The notes under the pieces are model-generated. The model searched no databases, was not told the origin of the DNA, and saw nothing but the letters and a program-made list of their open reading frames with translations. Below, piece after piece: positions 11,144 to 19,504 of a stretch of DNA of 64,000 nucleotides. Made by a program: the position numbers and the translations under genes. This stretch comes from Endomychus coccineus. Lineage: Eukaryota; Arthropoda; Insecta; Coleoptera; Endomychidae. Position 1 is the first letter of the stretch. Each line of letters begins with the position of its first letter. The stretch covers positions 76,920,633-76,984,632 of the forward strand of contig OY294068.1 in the NCBI GenBank assembly GCA_958510875.1, given 5' to 3'.

Positions 11144-12718
11144 ATGACGACGGAGCCAGACTGGAACGATCTCGTCGATGATATGAACGGTATCTTATTG
11201 AATGATAGCGACGATGGTGAGATGTCGCTCAGCGAAGTCGACATAAAATGTAAAGTTACCAATGTTGACGCTGCAAACGATGATGATGATGGTGATGATA
11301 CGAAGTCGTCACGAGATTATCACGGTAAGAATAATTGCAAGAGTAATGACGATAACGACGACGTGAACGGTGCTGTTACATCGAAGGTGTCGCGTGACTT
11401 GTCATCGGACGACGACGACGACGAAGAAGAGTATCTGTTCTCTGACGATTCAGATTGCGATAAAGTTATTCGAAACGATACGCACCCGACGAGATCATAC
11501 GGAAGAGAACTACGACGGCAACGACGACGGGAATATCGCGATAAAGTTGTTCGAAGCGATACGTACCCGACGAGATCCTACGAAAGAGAACCACGACGGC
11601 AACAACAACAACAACAACAACAACGGGAATGTGGACGAAGGCGAATACGACGACAATCGCAACGATACTCGCGCCGTAATCGTCGTCATCGACGAACGCA
11701 TATAAGCAGACACTCGATACAACGTACCAGTAGATATAGCGACGACGACGATAGGAACCGGTCAAGTGGTATCGTCGGCGGTGAAATGAATAACCGAAAG
11801 AATATGTTGTGGTTTATGGCAGAACGTTTGCTATCGGAATTCGTGAAGCCGTTTGCTTTAGATACGGAATTCGTGAACAAAATCGATAGAATAGCGTACA
11901 TTAGTGCATCGATATGTGACGATAATATCGCAGTCGAATATCGAGGAAAATCTTACGTATTGGACAAATTGGAATTCGTCCAAAACGACATATTTGTACC
12001 GAGCGATTTCGTGTTAACGACGATGTATCCGGACGCTTCTATACCGGCGATCGTCAAAAGAAATATATTGAAAACTTTGGAAGTTAATCGATGTTACGAG
12101 TCAACTCATAACGTGGATCCTTTAATGATGATTCAGATGGTACACGAAGTATGTCTCCGTGAACATAATGTTCCGTTATTCGTTACGTGGCAAAGTCGAT
12201 TCGATATGATGTTCCTACAAAAACACACGATCGACGACAATCGAGAGTTCAGATGTGCACATTGTGTCAACGTATGCAACAATTATACTCCCGTTCAGGC
12301 ATCGACTCAAGCTTACTATTCGCTCTCGAGGGACAGACCGATTTTGACGTGCGGCCATCATCACGACGTAGCCGTATCGGGTATGGTAAAACCGTTATGG
12401 ATCAACTTGTCCAGTCGACAACTGCAAGACGAACGATACGTGCTGGATTTTATGTTCCAAAATGAAATAATTCTGATGACCGTTGTGTTGGGTAGAAGCG
12501 ATCACGTCAAATCTGACAGTCGGCGAGGTGGACCCCAATTGAATCTTTCAGAAGCACACTCGATGACACAGTGTTCAGAACCGCACGGGGATTTTCATTC
12601 TTCGACAGGCGACGTTCGATATACGTATTGTTTGTTCCAAAGATATTGGGAGTCGTTGAGAGTACGCTTACACGACGATCTCTCGCATCACGATACACTT
12701 GCCTACGATATTTCTTGA
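11144..12718 (+). CDS. hypothetical viral protein, acidic and Arg-rich N-terminus with Cys/His C-terminal region, 524 aa
   Basis: Not recognised. The N-terminal 100 residues are strongly acidic (Asp/Glu runs from GAY/GAA repeats). Next comes an Arg-rich region with a tandem 26-residue repeat (residues about 106-131 and 132-157, each containing a YPTRSY or HPTRSY core), then a Gln tract. The C-terminal 320 residues look globular, with FRCAHCVNVC and ILTCGHHHD blocks that could bind zinc. ATAATAAGAG (TAAG at 11135-11138) precedes the ATG by five bases. The 3' end (from 12707) is duplicated 222 bp downstream around a possible Fanzor scar. A nucleic-acid-binding role is possible but unproven. Confidence 0.75.
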   Translation: MTTEPDWNDLVDDMNGILLNDSDDGEMSLSEVDIKCKVTNVDAANDDDDGDDTKSSRDYHGKNNCKSNDDNDDVNGAVTSKVSRDLSSDDDDDEEEYLFSDDSDCDKVIRNDTHPTRSYGRELRRQRRREYRDKVVRSDTYPTRSYEREPRRQQQQQQQQRECGRRRIRRQSQRYSRRNRRHRRTHISRHSIQRTSRYSDDDDRNRSSGIVGGEMNNRKNMLWFMAERLLSEFVKPFALDTEFVNKIDRIAYISASICDDNIAVEYRGKSYVLDKLEFVQNDIFVPSDFVLTTMYPDASIPAIVKRNILKTLEVNRCYESTHNVDPLMMIQMVHEVCLREHNVPLFVTWQSRFDMMFLQKHTIDDNREFRCAHCVNVCNNYTPVQASTQAYYSLSRDRPILTCGHHHDVAVSGMVKPLWINLSSRQLQDERYVLDFMFQNEIILMTVVLGRSDHVKSDSRRGGPQLNLSEAHSMTQCSEPHGDFHSSTGDVRYTYCLFQRYWESLRVRLHDDLSHHDTLAYDIS

Positions 12719-12993
12719 ATGTATTTTGAAAATAAATATCTTTCGACACTATTTGTACGTATTTGTTTTAACCCGTTTACAGTCCACGTGACCGTCATGA
12801 GATACGAATTTCACCCTTATGAACATTTCGAGTAACATAACGTGACATTTATCGCATCGATAATATAACACCAACTTGGGTTGTCACACGAGTGGAGTCG
12901 GGAAATATGGTACGATATGTTGATACGCGATATTTCTTGAATGTATTTCGAAAATAAATATCTTTCGATACTATTCGTATGTGTGTATTTGTT
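12707..12993. repeat. direct duplication of the preceding gene's 3' end
   Basis: The stretch GATATTTCTTGAATGTATTT and the AATAAATATCTTTCGA that follows occur at 12707-12769 and again, with few changes, at 12929-12993, a period of 222 bp. The first copy carries the last codons and poly(A)-like signal of the 524-aa gene; the second copy lies just before the ATPase gene. The roughly 160 bp between them include a segment matching the Fanzor 3' end. Confidence 0.75.
12774..12865 (-). mobile_element. Fanzor-element remnant (3' end plus internal fragment)
   Basis: Positions 12774-12821 match the Fanzor stop-codon region at 36121-36168 in 43 of 48 bases, including 20 identical bases at the inner end (ATACGAATTTCACCCTTATG). 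Immediately after, AACATTTCGA matches Fanzor nt 36400-36411, and TGACATTTATCGC with its flanks (12837-12865) matches the Fanzor RuvC-II coding region near 36447-36475 in about 25 of 29 bases. Read together this looks like an internally deleted copy in the same orientation as the Fanzor gene. The matches are short, so this is inference. Confidence 0.6.
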
Positions 12994-13093
12994 CGAATTG
13001 ACTTTCCTTTCCAGTCGTCCCGTCGTAAGCGCGTTTATAAGATGCGATAGAGCGCAAGCGAAAAGATCATCGACACGACATACGATAACGGCA

Positions 13094-14617
13094 ATGTCGA
13101 ACACGAAAAACCACGAAAGTTTCGGTGACGACGGTGGCGGCAACAACAATAACAACAACAACAACAACAGAAATGCCGAACGGAAGCATAAGATCATGAT
13201 GACGCTGTTCGAAGAAATGTCGAAAGTCGCACGTATAACGAACGACGCCATAGATTACGAACGCGAGAGTAAATACGAAAAAGCGATAATTCGATATGCC
13301 TCGGCTCAGTCGGTGTTGTATAACGCGTGCTGTCTGCTATCCGGTGTAACGTTACCACTGAATCGGGTGAAACAACGGCGGCGGCGACCGAATCCTTCAG
13401 AATCGACCGAGCACGAAAGAAATAGAAGTTTCATAGCTTTCGATCGTTCGTATATTATCGAATTGATTCTCAATAAAATCGTACAAATTTATGATCGCAT
13501 TCAGAGATTGGACGGTGCGATTTCGTCTGGCAACGTAGAAACTATATCCGTGATGAACGCCACACATATGTCGTTAAATTTGCACGGGAATAACAACGGC
13601 GACGGCGGGTCGCAATACAACGATTACGATAGCGTCAAACATGTGATTCCCGAACTAACGCTAACCCGTACCGACGACTTCGATCATATAATCGGCCATT
13701 CGGATACGAAGCAGAAATTGAAAGAACTAGCGCATATGTTCTCGTTGAATAGCAACAGCAGAACGAAAGAAATTCTACGCAACAGAGATATAACCGGTAA
13801 TAGTATGATCATTCTGTACGGCCCTCCGGGCACGGGAAAAACCTCGTTGGCCAGAGCGTTGGCCACGTTTTGTCGCGTACCCATATACGAGATGAAATTG
13901 TCGCAACTATTCAGTAAATACGTGGGCGACAGTGAAAAACTGTTGACGGCGATCTTCGAATGGGCCATCCGATCCGTAGCTCCGAAAATCATTTTTATCG
14001 ACGAAATCGATTCGATATTCAGTAGGAGGGGTTCGGCCGGCGAAGAGCCCATCGATAAAAAGCTAAAATTAATTTTTATGATGGAAATGAACAAGTTCAG
14101 CAGCTCCGATGCCGAATCGAACGTACTGATGATATGTGCCACGAATATTTTTCAAGATATAGACGAAGCCATCACCCGGCGTTCGGTTGCGAATATTCTC
14201 GTGTCCAAGCCGGAAACTCCACAAGAATACCTCGAATTGGTGCATCGTTCGTTTCACTCGGCCAAATTGAACGTTAACGAGGATGTTATGCGACATATAG
14301 CGTCAGATATGCATCGAACAAACGCTTCACAATCGAAAATTGGCGATTTGGTGAAGAAAATATTTTCCAATCTTACTTTTTCGTTGACCGATACCGTTCG
14401 CGTCGTTTCCGTCACCGATATGAATTATCCAGTATTTTCGATAATCGGTACGATCATAAGTGCAGATTCCCCGAAATATGTTATTGTCAACGACAACGAC
14501 AATGATGATGATGATGATCGAGTTACGACGGTATCGCTCGATTCGGATATTTCGAACAATATCGTATTACCTATCGTAACGCGACAAATGATAGATTTTC
14601 ACGTCACCTCCCAGTAA
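13094..14617 (+). CDS. MIT-domain AAA ATPase, Vps4/katanin-like
   Basis: The 507-residue protein (start chosen at ATG 13094; the frame extends upstream through the duplicated 3' end of another gene) has an Asn tract, an MIT-like three-helix region at about residues 38-85, and a meiotic-clade AAA domain: Walker A GPPGTGKT at 243-250, Walker B IIFIDEID at 299-306, an arginine-finger region with DEAITRRS near 358-364, and a Vps4-like SKPETPQEYLEL continuation. The tail is acidic. Cellular Vps4 disassembles ESCRT-III filaments at budding necks and nuclear membranes, and MIT domains bind ESCRT-III tails. A viral copy could act in envelopment, nuclear egress or budding, or block host ESCRT turnover; its Walker residues are intact. 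TATAAG lies at 13036-13041. Host acquisition is likely but not shown. Confidence 0.9.
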   Translation: MSNTKNHESFGDDGGGNNNNNNNNNRNAERKHKIMMTLFEEMSKVARITNDAIDYERESKYEKAIIRYASAQSVLYNACCLLSGVTLPLNRVKQRRRRPNPSESTEHERNRSFIAFDRSYIIELILNKIVQIYDRIQRLDGAISSGNVETISVMNATHMSLNLHGNNNGDGGSQYNDYDSVKHVIPELTLTRTDDFDHIIGHSDTKQKLKELAHMFSLNSNSRTKEILRNRDITGNSMIILYGPPGTGKTSLARALATFCRVPIYEMKLSQLFSKYVGDSEKLLTAIFEWAIRSVAPKIIFIDEIDSIFSRRGSAGEEPIDKKLKLIFMMEMNKFSSSDAESNVLMICATNIFQDIDEAITRRSVANILVSKPETPQEYLELVHRSFHSAKLNVNEDVMRHIASDMHRTNASQSKIGDLVKKIFSNLTFSLTDTVRVVSVTDMNYPVFSIIGTIISADSPKYVIVNDNDNDDDDDRVTTVSLDSDISNNIVLPIVTRQMIDFHVTSQ

Positions 14618-14640
14618 TAAGAGCACGGGAACCAGAATAT

Positions 14641-14880
14641 ATGACGATGATGACACCGGACGATATAAACGCAACTAGTGATGAGATATCGTCCAATCTC
14701 AAGGAACTGTACGCGTTTATCGGAAATAAAAAAAATCTCGTAATCGTAGACGGGGAAAGTAATCCAAAAGGAAGTAACAACAAATCGATCGCGATCGTTG
14801 CGGGTATCGTCACGGGATTCATGGCCGTATTGAGTCAACGGTTCGTACGACGTCAACCCGACCGTCGTCCAGAACGATAA
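14641..14880 (+). CDS. small single-span membrane protein, 79 aa
   Basis: The product has an N-terminal polar half, one hydrophobic segment (about residues 48-64, SIAIVAGIVTGFMAVLS) and a basic C-terminal tail rich in Arg. The upstream gene stops with TAA directly followed by TAAG (14618-14621), giving a late-type promoter 20 bases before this ATG. Small single-span proteins are common virion envelope components in naldaviruses; no family is recognised. The 220 bp after it are non-coding apart from an AT-rich TATATATATA run near 15010. Confidence 0.6.
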   Translation: MTMMTPDDINATSDEISSNLKELYAFIGNKKNLVIVDGESNPKGSNNKSIAIVAGIVTGFMAVLSQRFVRRQPDRRPER

Positions 14881-15103
14881 AAACGATCGGCAACGCGTTC
14901 CCCCCTCGTATCCGTGCGAATCTTTTCGTCGATTTGTTATACGAGTGAAGTTGGGGTCTGTTACGATAGACTGATACGCACTCCCCTCCCCCACCTCATC
15001 GAGCACACATATATATATACACCGGTCGTATCCGACAACGATCGATAGTAGTTCCGGATTGTTCGAGGTGTTACATTCATACTGCATACTGTATACTGCG
15101 AAA

Positions 15104-15469
15104 ATGTCACTACTTTCAGACTATTCGAATATCGATGTGGTGGATGAAAATCGTACAGTTCCACTTAGCGATTCAACGAATGTATGCCACGAATCGACTT
15201 CTCCCGAGAACGTACAATTCGTTACAAACGACCCACGGTATTTTGTAAATATATATTTTTTTTCGAATCGTCGAATACTGATATGTTTCAGGTGCGACGA
15301 AACGTCTAAATTGACACCTATACGGAATCGATGCTCGAACGAAAATTTGCCGAACGAATTTTCCGAACTGAAACGTTCAATCCTTAGTCGTGACCATATC
15401 CGGTGTCCACCGATGTGTTATGGAACTTTTGAAGATGTGCGAGGGTTGATCGTTGCGGTATGTCGTTAA
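15104..15469 (+). CDS. small hypothetical protein, possibly with an in-frame intron
   Basis: Not recognised. From ATG 15104 the frame codes 121 residues with seven cysteines, six of them clustered in the C-terminal two thirds. An in-frame 54-bp stretch, 15238-15291, begins GTATTTTGTAAAT, has a T run and a TACTGAT-like branch sequence, and ends TGTTTCAG, so it looks like a tiny intron; removing or keeping it leaves the frame open. A TATATATA stretch near 15010 lies about 90 bases upstream, and no TAAG is close. Coding status is only moderately supported because the frame is short. Confidence 0.45.
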   Translation: MSLLSDYSNIDVVDENRTVPLSDSTNVCHESTSPENVQFVTNDPRYFVNIYFFSNRRILICFRCDETSKLTPIRNRCSNENLPNEFSELKRSILSRDHIRCPPMCYGTFEDVRGLIVAVCR

Positions 15470-15632
15470 CTATAAATTCGATTTCAGTTTCAGTAACGAA
15501 TTTTCTTTCCCAGATGGCCAACCATCGTGACGAAACAGTCGATCAGTGTTCGTCCGATATCGTACAATAAATGAATCGTAATACGATAATTCGTTTTCTT
15601 TTTCTCCTACCCCTAGTAGATAAGATATCATT

Positions 15633-16085
15633 ATGTCAGCAGAAGCTTTTCTGCATTGTATGTCAAACACGACAAATTCGATCAACAACGAATCTCAGGC
15701 CATCGATACTATCGAAAACTTTGACCAGATTGTCGATTTTAACTGCAAAACGAAAGAAATCCGATTGATCAAAGGCAGACATCCCTTGATAGGGCTGTGT
15801 GGCGGTTTATTCAGCGATTCCGTTATATTCTACGATACGATACCCATTAAATACAGTTTCGACAAATTGGATCTCTATAAACCTCGTATCGTCAAAAAAT
15901 CACAATCGGAATTGAACGTAGAGGTTATAAAGGCGGATAAATTTAGATTCAATAAGCTAATCGACACTGGAAACAACGGTAATAATAGTGAATCTGGAGA
16001 CGGGCAATCGACTAATCGAGAAGCCGAGAACGCTGCCAAATACAACCACTCGTATGGCGTAAAGACGTATCAGATTAAATGTTAA
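15633..16085 (+). CDS. hypothetical viral protein, 150 aa
   Basis: Not recognised. The product is a soluble-looking protein with a middle part (FNCKTKEIRLIKGRHPLIGL through IPIKYSFDKLDLYKPRIV) likely to be folded, and a polar Asn/Gly/Ser-rich stretch near the C-terminus. ATAAG at 15620-15624 places a TAAG eight bases before the ATG, a late-type context. It is in line with the following late-type genes. The start was chosen at the first ATG after TAAG; an overlapping frame beginning at 15571 is a shadow. Confidence 0.65.
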   Translation: MSAEAFLHCMSNTTNSINNESQAIDTIENFDQIVDFNCKTKEIRLIKGRHPLIGLCGGLFSDSVIFYDTIPIKYSFDKLDLYKPRIVKKSQSELNVEVIKADKFRFNKLIDTGNNGNNSESGDGQSTNREAENAAKYNHSYGVKTYQIKC

Positions 16086-16125
16086 TCTCTCCCTCTCTCC
16101 CTCTCTCTCTCTCTCTCTCTCTTTA
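16086..16125. repeat. CT dinucleotide microsatellite
   Basis: A run of CTCTCT interrupted by CCCTCT lies directly after a stop codon and before a TAAG promoter (16144-16147). It is a simple slippage repeat between two genes. Confidence 0.85.
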
Positions 16126-16149
16126 TTTTTTTCTGTTGAAAAATAAGAA

Positions 16150-16839
16150 ATGGAACATATTTTCCCATATTTGAGATTGAGCGGTTTATGCGATTCGAAA
16201 ATATCTCCGTCGGGTTTGGACGTGACGACAGATTTTATTTTTTATATCGCCTCTCAGAAGGAGCACACGCTGACCGACGACCAAAATAGAATATGGAAAT
16301 TGAATATGCGACGTGCGGACTGTGAATTGCCTCGCAATCGGCGACAGCAGCAGCAGCAGCAGCAGCAGCGCACTCCGATCATGTTGCACGATCGCCTTAT
16401 CGCATATAAACTGAAGCCGTACGACGACGTGGCATTGATGGACATTTACGTATATTATATGATTTGTCAATATGTCGGTGCTCTATTGAATTTGGTCGAC
16501 GTATTGGATCACGCGAGGAACGTGAAAAGTTTCATTCATCATCGCAGCGAAGACATGTTCGGTGAAATGGTAGATCACACGAACTACAAACGGTACACGT
16601 TGCAACTGATAAATTTATTTGTCGATAATACCGAATCGGTCCTTTGCATGGACAAATCGAAAATTCTGGCAAACACCTTGGCTATCGGTGACGTTCCCGG
16701 GACGGCTGCCGACGTTAATAACGACGATACGGATGACGACGACGACGACGACGACGATAATATAGACGTAGACGATACGGACGACGATAATTGCGAGGAT
16801 GGCGACGTAAACGACAATATATGGGAAAGCGAGTTATAA
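16150..16839 (+). CDS. hypothetical viral protein with acidic tail, 229 aa
   Basis: Not recognised. The N-terminal 170 residues look folded, with a Gln tract near residue 65 (CAG repeat), and the last 45 residues are almost all Asp, Asn and Glu from GAC/GAT repeats. No membrane span is seen. TAAG at 16144-16147 ends only two bases before the ATG, so a late transcript would have almost no leader. The stop codon TAA overlaps the TAAG of the next gene (16837-16840). The acidic tail could bind basic proteins such as a protamine-like core protein; that is speculation. Confidence 0.75.
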   Translation: MEHIFPYLRLSGLCDSKISPSGLDVTTDFIFYIASQKEHTLTDDQNRIWKLNMRRADCELPRNRRQQQQQQQQRTPIMLHDRLIAYKLKPYDDVALMDIYVYYMICQYVGALLNLVDVLDHARNVKSFIHHRSEDMFGEMVDHTNYKRYTLQLINLFVDNTESVLCMDKSKILANTLAIGDVPGTAADVNNDDTDDDDDDDDDNIDVDDTDDDNCEDGDVNDNIWESEL

Positions 16840-16847
16840 GAAATAGA

Positions 16848-18974
16848 ATGGCAGATGAAAATGGAGTTTCTTCATCGTCGTCGTCGTCGTCGTCACAACC
16901 GTCGCCTGCGTTCTTACGACAAATGCATGGCACGATACGTGTAGGTGGTGACCGTGTCGTAATCGATTCCGATGCGAATTCATCGTCCATTTCCAAAATT
17001 ACCACTCTGATCAAATTGGGTCGTCTAGCGTTCGGTAGATCGCCTACGTCGTGCACCTTCTACTACGACTCCGTGTTTCCCGTTTTTCTTTCGACCGATA
17101 CTACCCAGGCTATCGTTCGAAATCTAGCGATTGACGTGATGAGCGCCGAAACTACTTACGGCGATGCGGTCGATGCGATAGAAGCGCATCTACAGACACG
17201 AGTGTTAGAGAACGAAGATAGAAGACTCCTCGAAATATATAGGAGTGCTCTCGTCGTTATCGGTGTGAAAGACGACAGGAGTCTGAGCGTTATTTTCGAA
17301 CGTACGATCGACATGAAAACGATCGAAATTATGACCGTCGCGGCACGATCTCGAGACGATACGTTAATAGAATCGCCGACGTTACGGATGGCGAAATGGT
17401 GTTCTACGTTGCCCGTTCGTGCGGGTACGCTAATCTTGTTCGGTACGAACGGTATAATTTCGATGTTTCCCGAGCGAACGTTACGGTCGTTGATGACTTC
17501 GGAATTCCTCAATCTCGTAGGTAACCATATGATACCGGACGGTGGAAATATTCAAGATGTTCGATTTAGATTTCGAGTCGGAAAATTTTTGGTATATCTA
17601 ACGTTGACGTTGATTCCCGCATCTTGTGTGTTCGACACAGATTTGTCTAGCAGATTCGTTAACGTCCAACGCGAACCGTACATGTTCAGCGCTTTCCACA
17701 AATACTACAGACTAGCCATGTCGATGTATATACCGGAAGAGATCGGTGTAGAGGAACTAGCGTACGTGAAAAATGCGCTGATCGATGATATGTTACACGC
17801 GTTGGATAGGAACGATAATTTCGTTCATATCTCGCATTTCACCGATCTGCCGTTGATACCGTACGGTGTGAGCGAGATGATCACCGGAAACAAGTACACT
17901 TTTCACGAAATTCTGTTCGATCCCGACATAATCGCCGACGTAGAGTGGACCAAAACTGCGGGGGGCGTATGGGACATGGCGACGATGCGGAATAAATTGA
18001 ACGTTACGACCATGATGATACTATACAGACCTATAGCGTATTGTACGTTGAACGGTGACGGCAGGGAGCGAGCCGTATTCACGGATTACTGGTCGCCGGA
18101 AGATATACTACAATTTTACATATTTCCGGACGGTTACAAAACGTTCGCAAAGACCATCATGGAAGGCACTATGGCCGTAGGTTATCGAACTTCAGACGGG
18201 TTATTGACGAAAACCATCGAACCACGTGAGAACCGTCAAATGATAGCCCCGCTACTGCGCAATTACGCTCCCCTGTGTAACGTTTGGATGTCGGCGTACA
18301 AGATAAACGGAAGATACTATATAAAAACGTGGTCGAATACGGATCATCGAATGCTGAAAGAGAACGATTTGGGATCGAATTCGAACGTTCAACATATTCA
18401 AAACGATTTAAATTTATTGAATCGCCATATAACTTCCGTCGATGTGATTTTTCGTATCGAGAAAATCTACGACGGCAAAATAAATATGGTGGACGTGAGT
18501 ACTAACAAACGGCCGGATGTAACGTTCACGTTGATATTGGATTTTCCGATGATATTCTACGATTACGAAGACAATCGACGCGTTCACGTCGCCGGCAACG
18601 AAGAAACGACGAACGATCGAATAAAACCCATAGCGGACAGGAAAACGTTAGAATCGATATTCACGCTGGGCGATAAGCGCAAATTGATTATGTGGCCCGA
18701 GAACGATAAGCGATTCCTGTTTATAACGAACGATTTGATAATAGCCGCTGCGATACTGGTCGGTGGAGATCGATGGACGACGAAAGAAGCGGTAATGTTG
18801 GCAAAGATGGATAACGACGCGTTCACCAATAAAAACTGGTTACACACCATACAGAATTATCTGTGCCGAGACATGATACGCGATTGTATGGTGGGTCGAC
18901 GAGAAACTGACGACGACGACGACGACGACGACATACCACGTGTATCGCACGATGGACTATTATCACAACAATAA
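16848..18974 (+). CDS. hypothetical viral protein, 708 aa (late-type)
   Basis: Not recognised despite its size. I take ATG 16848 (MADENG) because TTATAAG at 16834-16840 sits just before it; the open frame begins earlier inside the previous gene. A Ser tract (residues 7-15) and a C-terminal Asp tract flank about 670 residues of folded-looking sequence with no signal peptide or membrane span. Length and late promoter would suit a structural or packaging protein. The next gene begins after a TAATAAG junction (18972-18978). Confidence 0.8.
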   Translation: MADENGVSSSSSSSSSQPSPAFLRQMHGTIRVGGDRVVIDSDANSSSISKITTLIKLGRLAFGRSPTSCTFYYDSVFPVFLSTDTTQAIVRNLAIDVMSAETTYGDAVDAIEAHLQTRVLENEDRRLLEIYRSALVVIGVKDDRSLSVIFERTIDMKTIEIMTVAARSRDDTLIESPTLRMAKWCSTLPVRAGTLILFGTNGIISMFPERTLRSLMTSEFLNLVGNHMIPDGGNIQDVRFRFRVGKFLVYLTLTLIPASCVFDTDLSSRFVNVQREPYMFSAFHKYYRLAMSMYIPEEIGVEELAYVKNALIDDMLHALDRNDNFVHISHFTDLPLIPYGVSEMITGNKYTFHEILFDPDIIADVEWTKTAGGVWDMATMRNKLNVTTMMILYRPIAYCTLNGDGRERAVFTDYWSPEDILQFYIFPDGYKTFAKTIMEGTMAVGYRTSDGLLTKTIEPRENRQMIAPLLRNYAPLCNVWMSAYKINGRYYIKTWSNTDHRMLKENDLGSNSNVQHIQNDLNLLNRHITSVDVIFRIEKIYDGKINMVDVSTNKRPDVTFTLILDFPMIFYDYEDNRRVHVAGNEETTNDRIKPIADRKTLESIFTLGDKRKLIMWPENDKRFLFITNDLIIAAAILVGGDRWTTKEAVMLAKMDNDAFTNKNWLHTIQNYLCRDMIRDCMVGRRETDDDDDDDDIPRVSHDGLLSQQ

Positions 18975-19003
18975 TAAGAACGAGACATAATATATATATA
19001 TAT

Positions 19004-19273
19004 ATGATGAGTAGTGGTAATTCACGATATATTTCTGCCAACATGTCTTCATTGCCAGATTTTCAATCGACATCGTTCAACAACGGAGACAAGCACTCTT
19101 TCTGGACGATTATGTCACACAAACCGTGGAGTGTCGTACTGGGTATCGTCGTCGTATTATTGATTTCCTACGTAGTTATTATAGTATTGAGACGATATAC
19201 GACCCTGTTGAATAACAAATTAGGCAATTTCCTCGCTTCGTGGATTCCAAAGTTAGACCATACGAACAAATAG
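19004..19273 (+). CDS. small single-span membrane protein, 89 aa
   Basis: The protein has a polar N-terminus, a strong hydrophobic segment (about residues 43-62, WSVVLGIVVVLLISYVVIIV) followed by RRY, and a short C-terminal tail. A TAAG (18975-18978) overlapping the previous stop region and an AT-repeat leader precede it; initiation could be at either of two adjacent ATGs (19004 or 19007) or at an in-frame ATG (residue 14). It is probably a virion or inner nuclear membrane protein by size and topology, with no family recognised. The 230 bp after it contain a CA-repeat (about 19308-19327) and no gene. Confidence 0.65.
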   Translation: MMSSGNSRYISANMSSLPDFQSTSFNNGDKHSFWTIMSHKPWSVVLGIVVVLLISYVVIIVLRRYTTLLNNKLGNFLASWIPKLDHTNK

Positions 19274-19504
19274 ATAGACACAGAACATGCATATATGATA
19301 CGCTCTCACACGCACACACACACACGCAATCATTCTGTCATAAACTTTCGATATCGTAATTTCTACGATTTCCTTTCACGATGAACGATGATCGATCGTC
19401 AGCGTGTCTGTAAATATATATGTCCACACCACGATCGTGACGTTACCGTTCACAAGTAAGATTACAACAGAAGAAATAGAGATAGTGGAGAATCTATTAC
19501 GGCG

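Noticed and set aside
12941..13093. N-terminal hydrophobic extension (MYFENKYLSILFVCVYLF) of the AAA ATPase
   Set aside because: This part is coded by the duplicated 3' end of the preceding gene; the ATG at 13094 follows the TATAAG and begins a plausible N-terminus.
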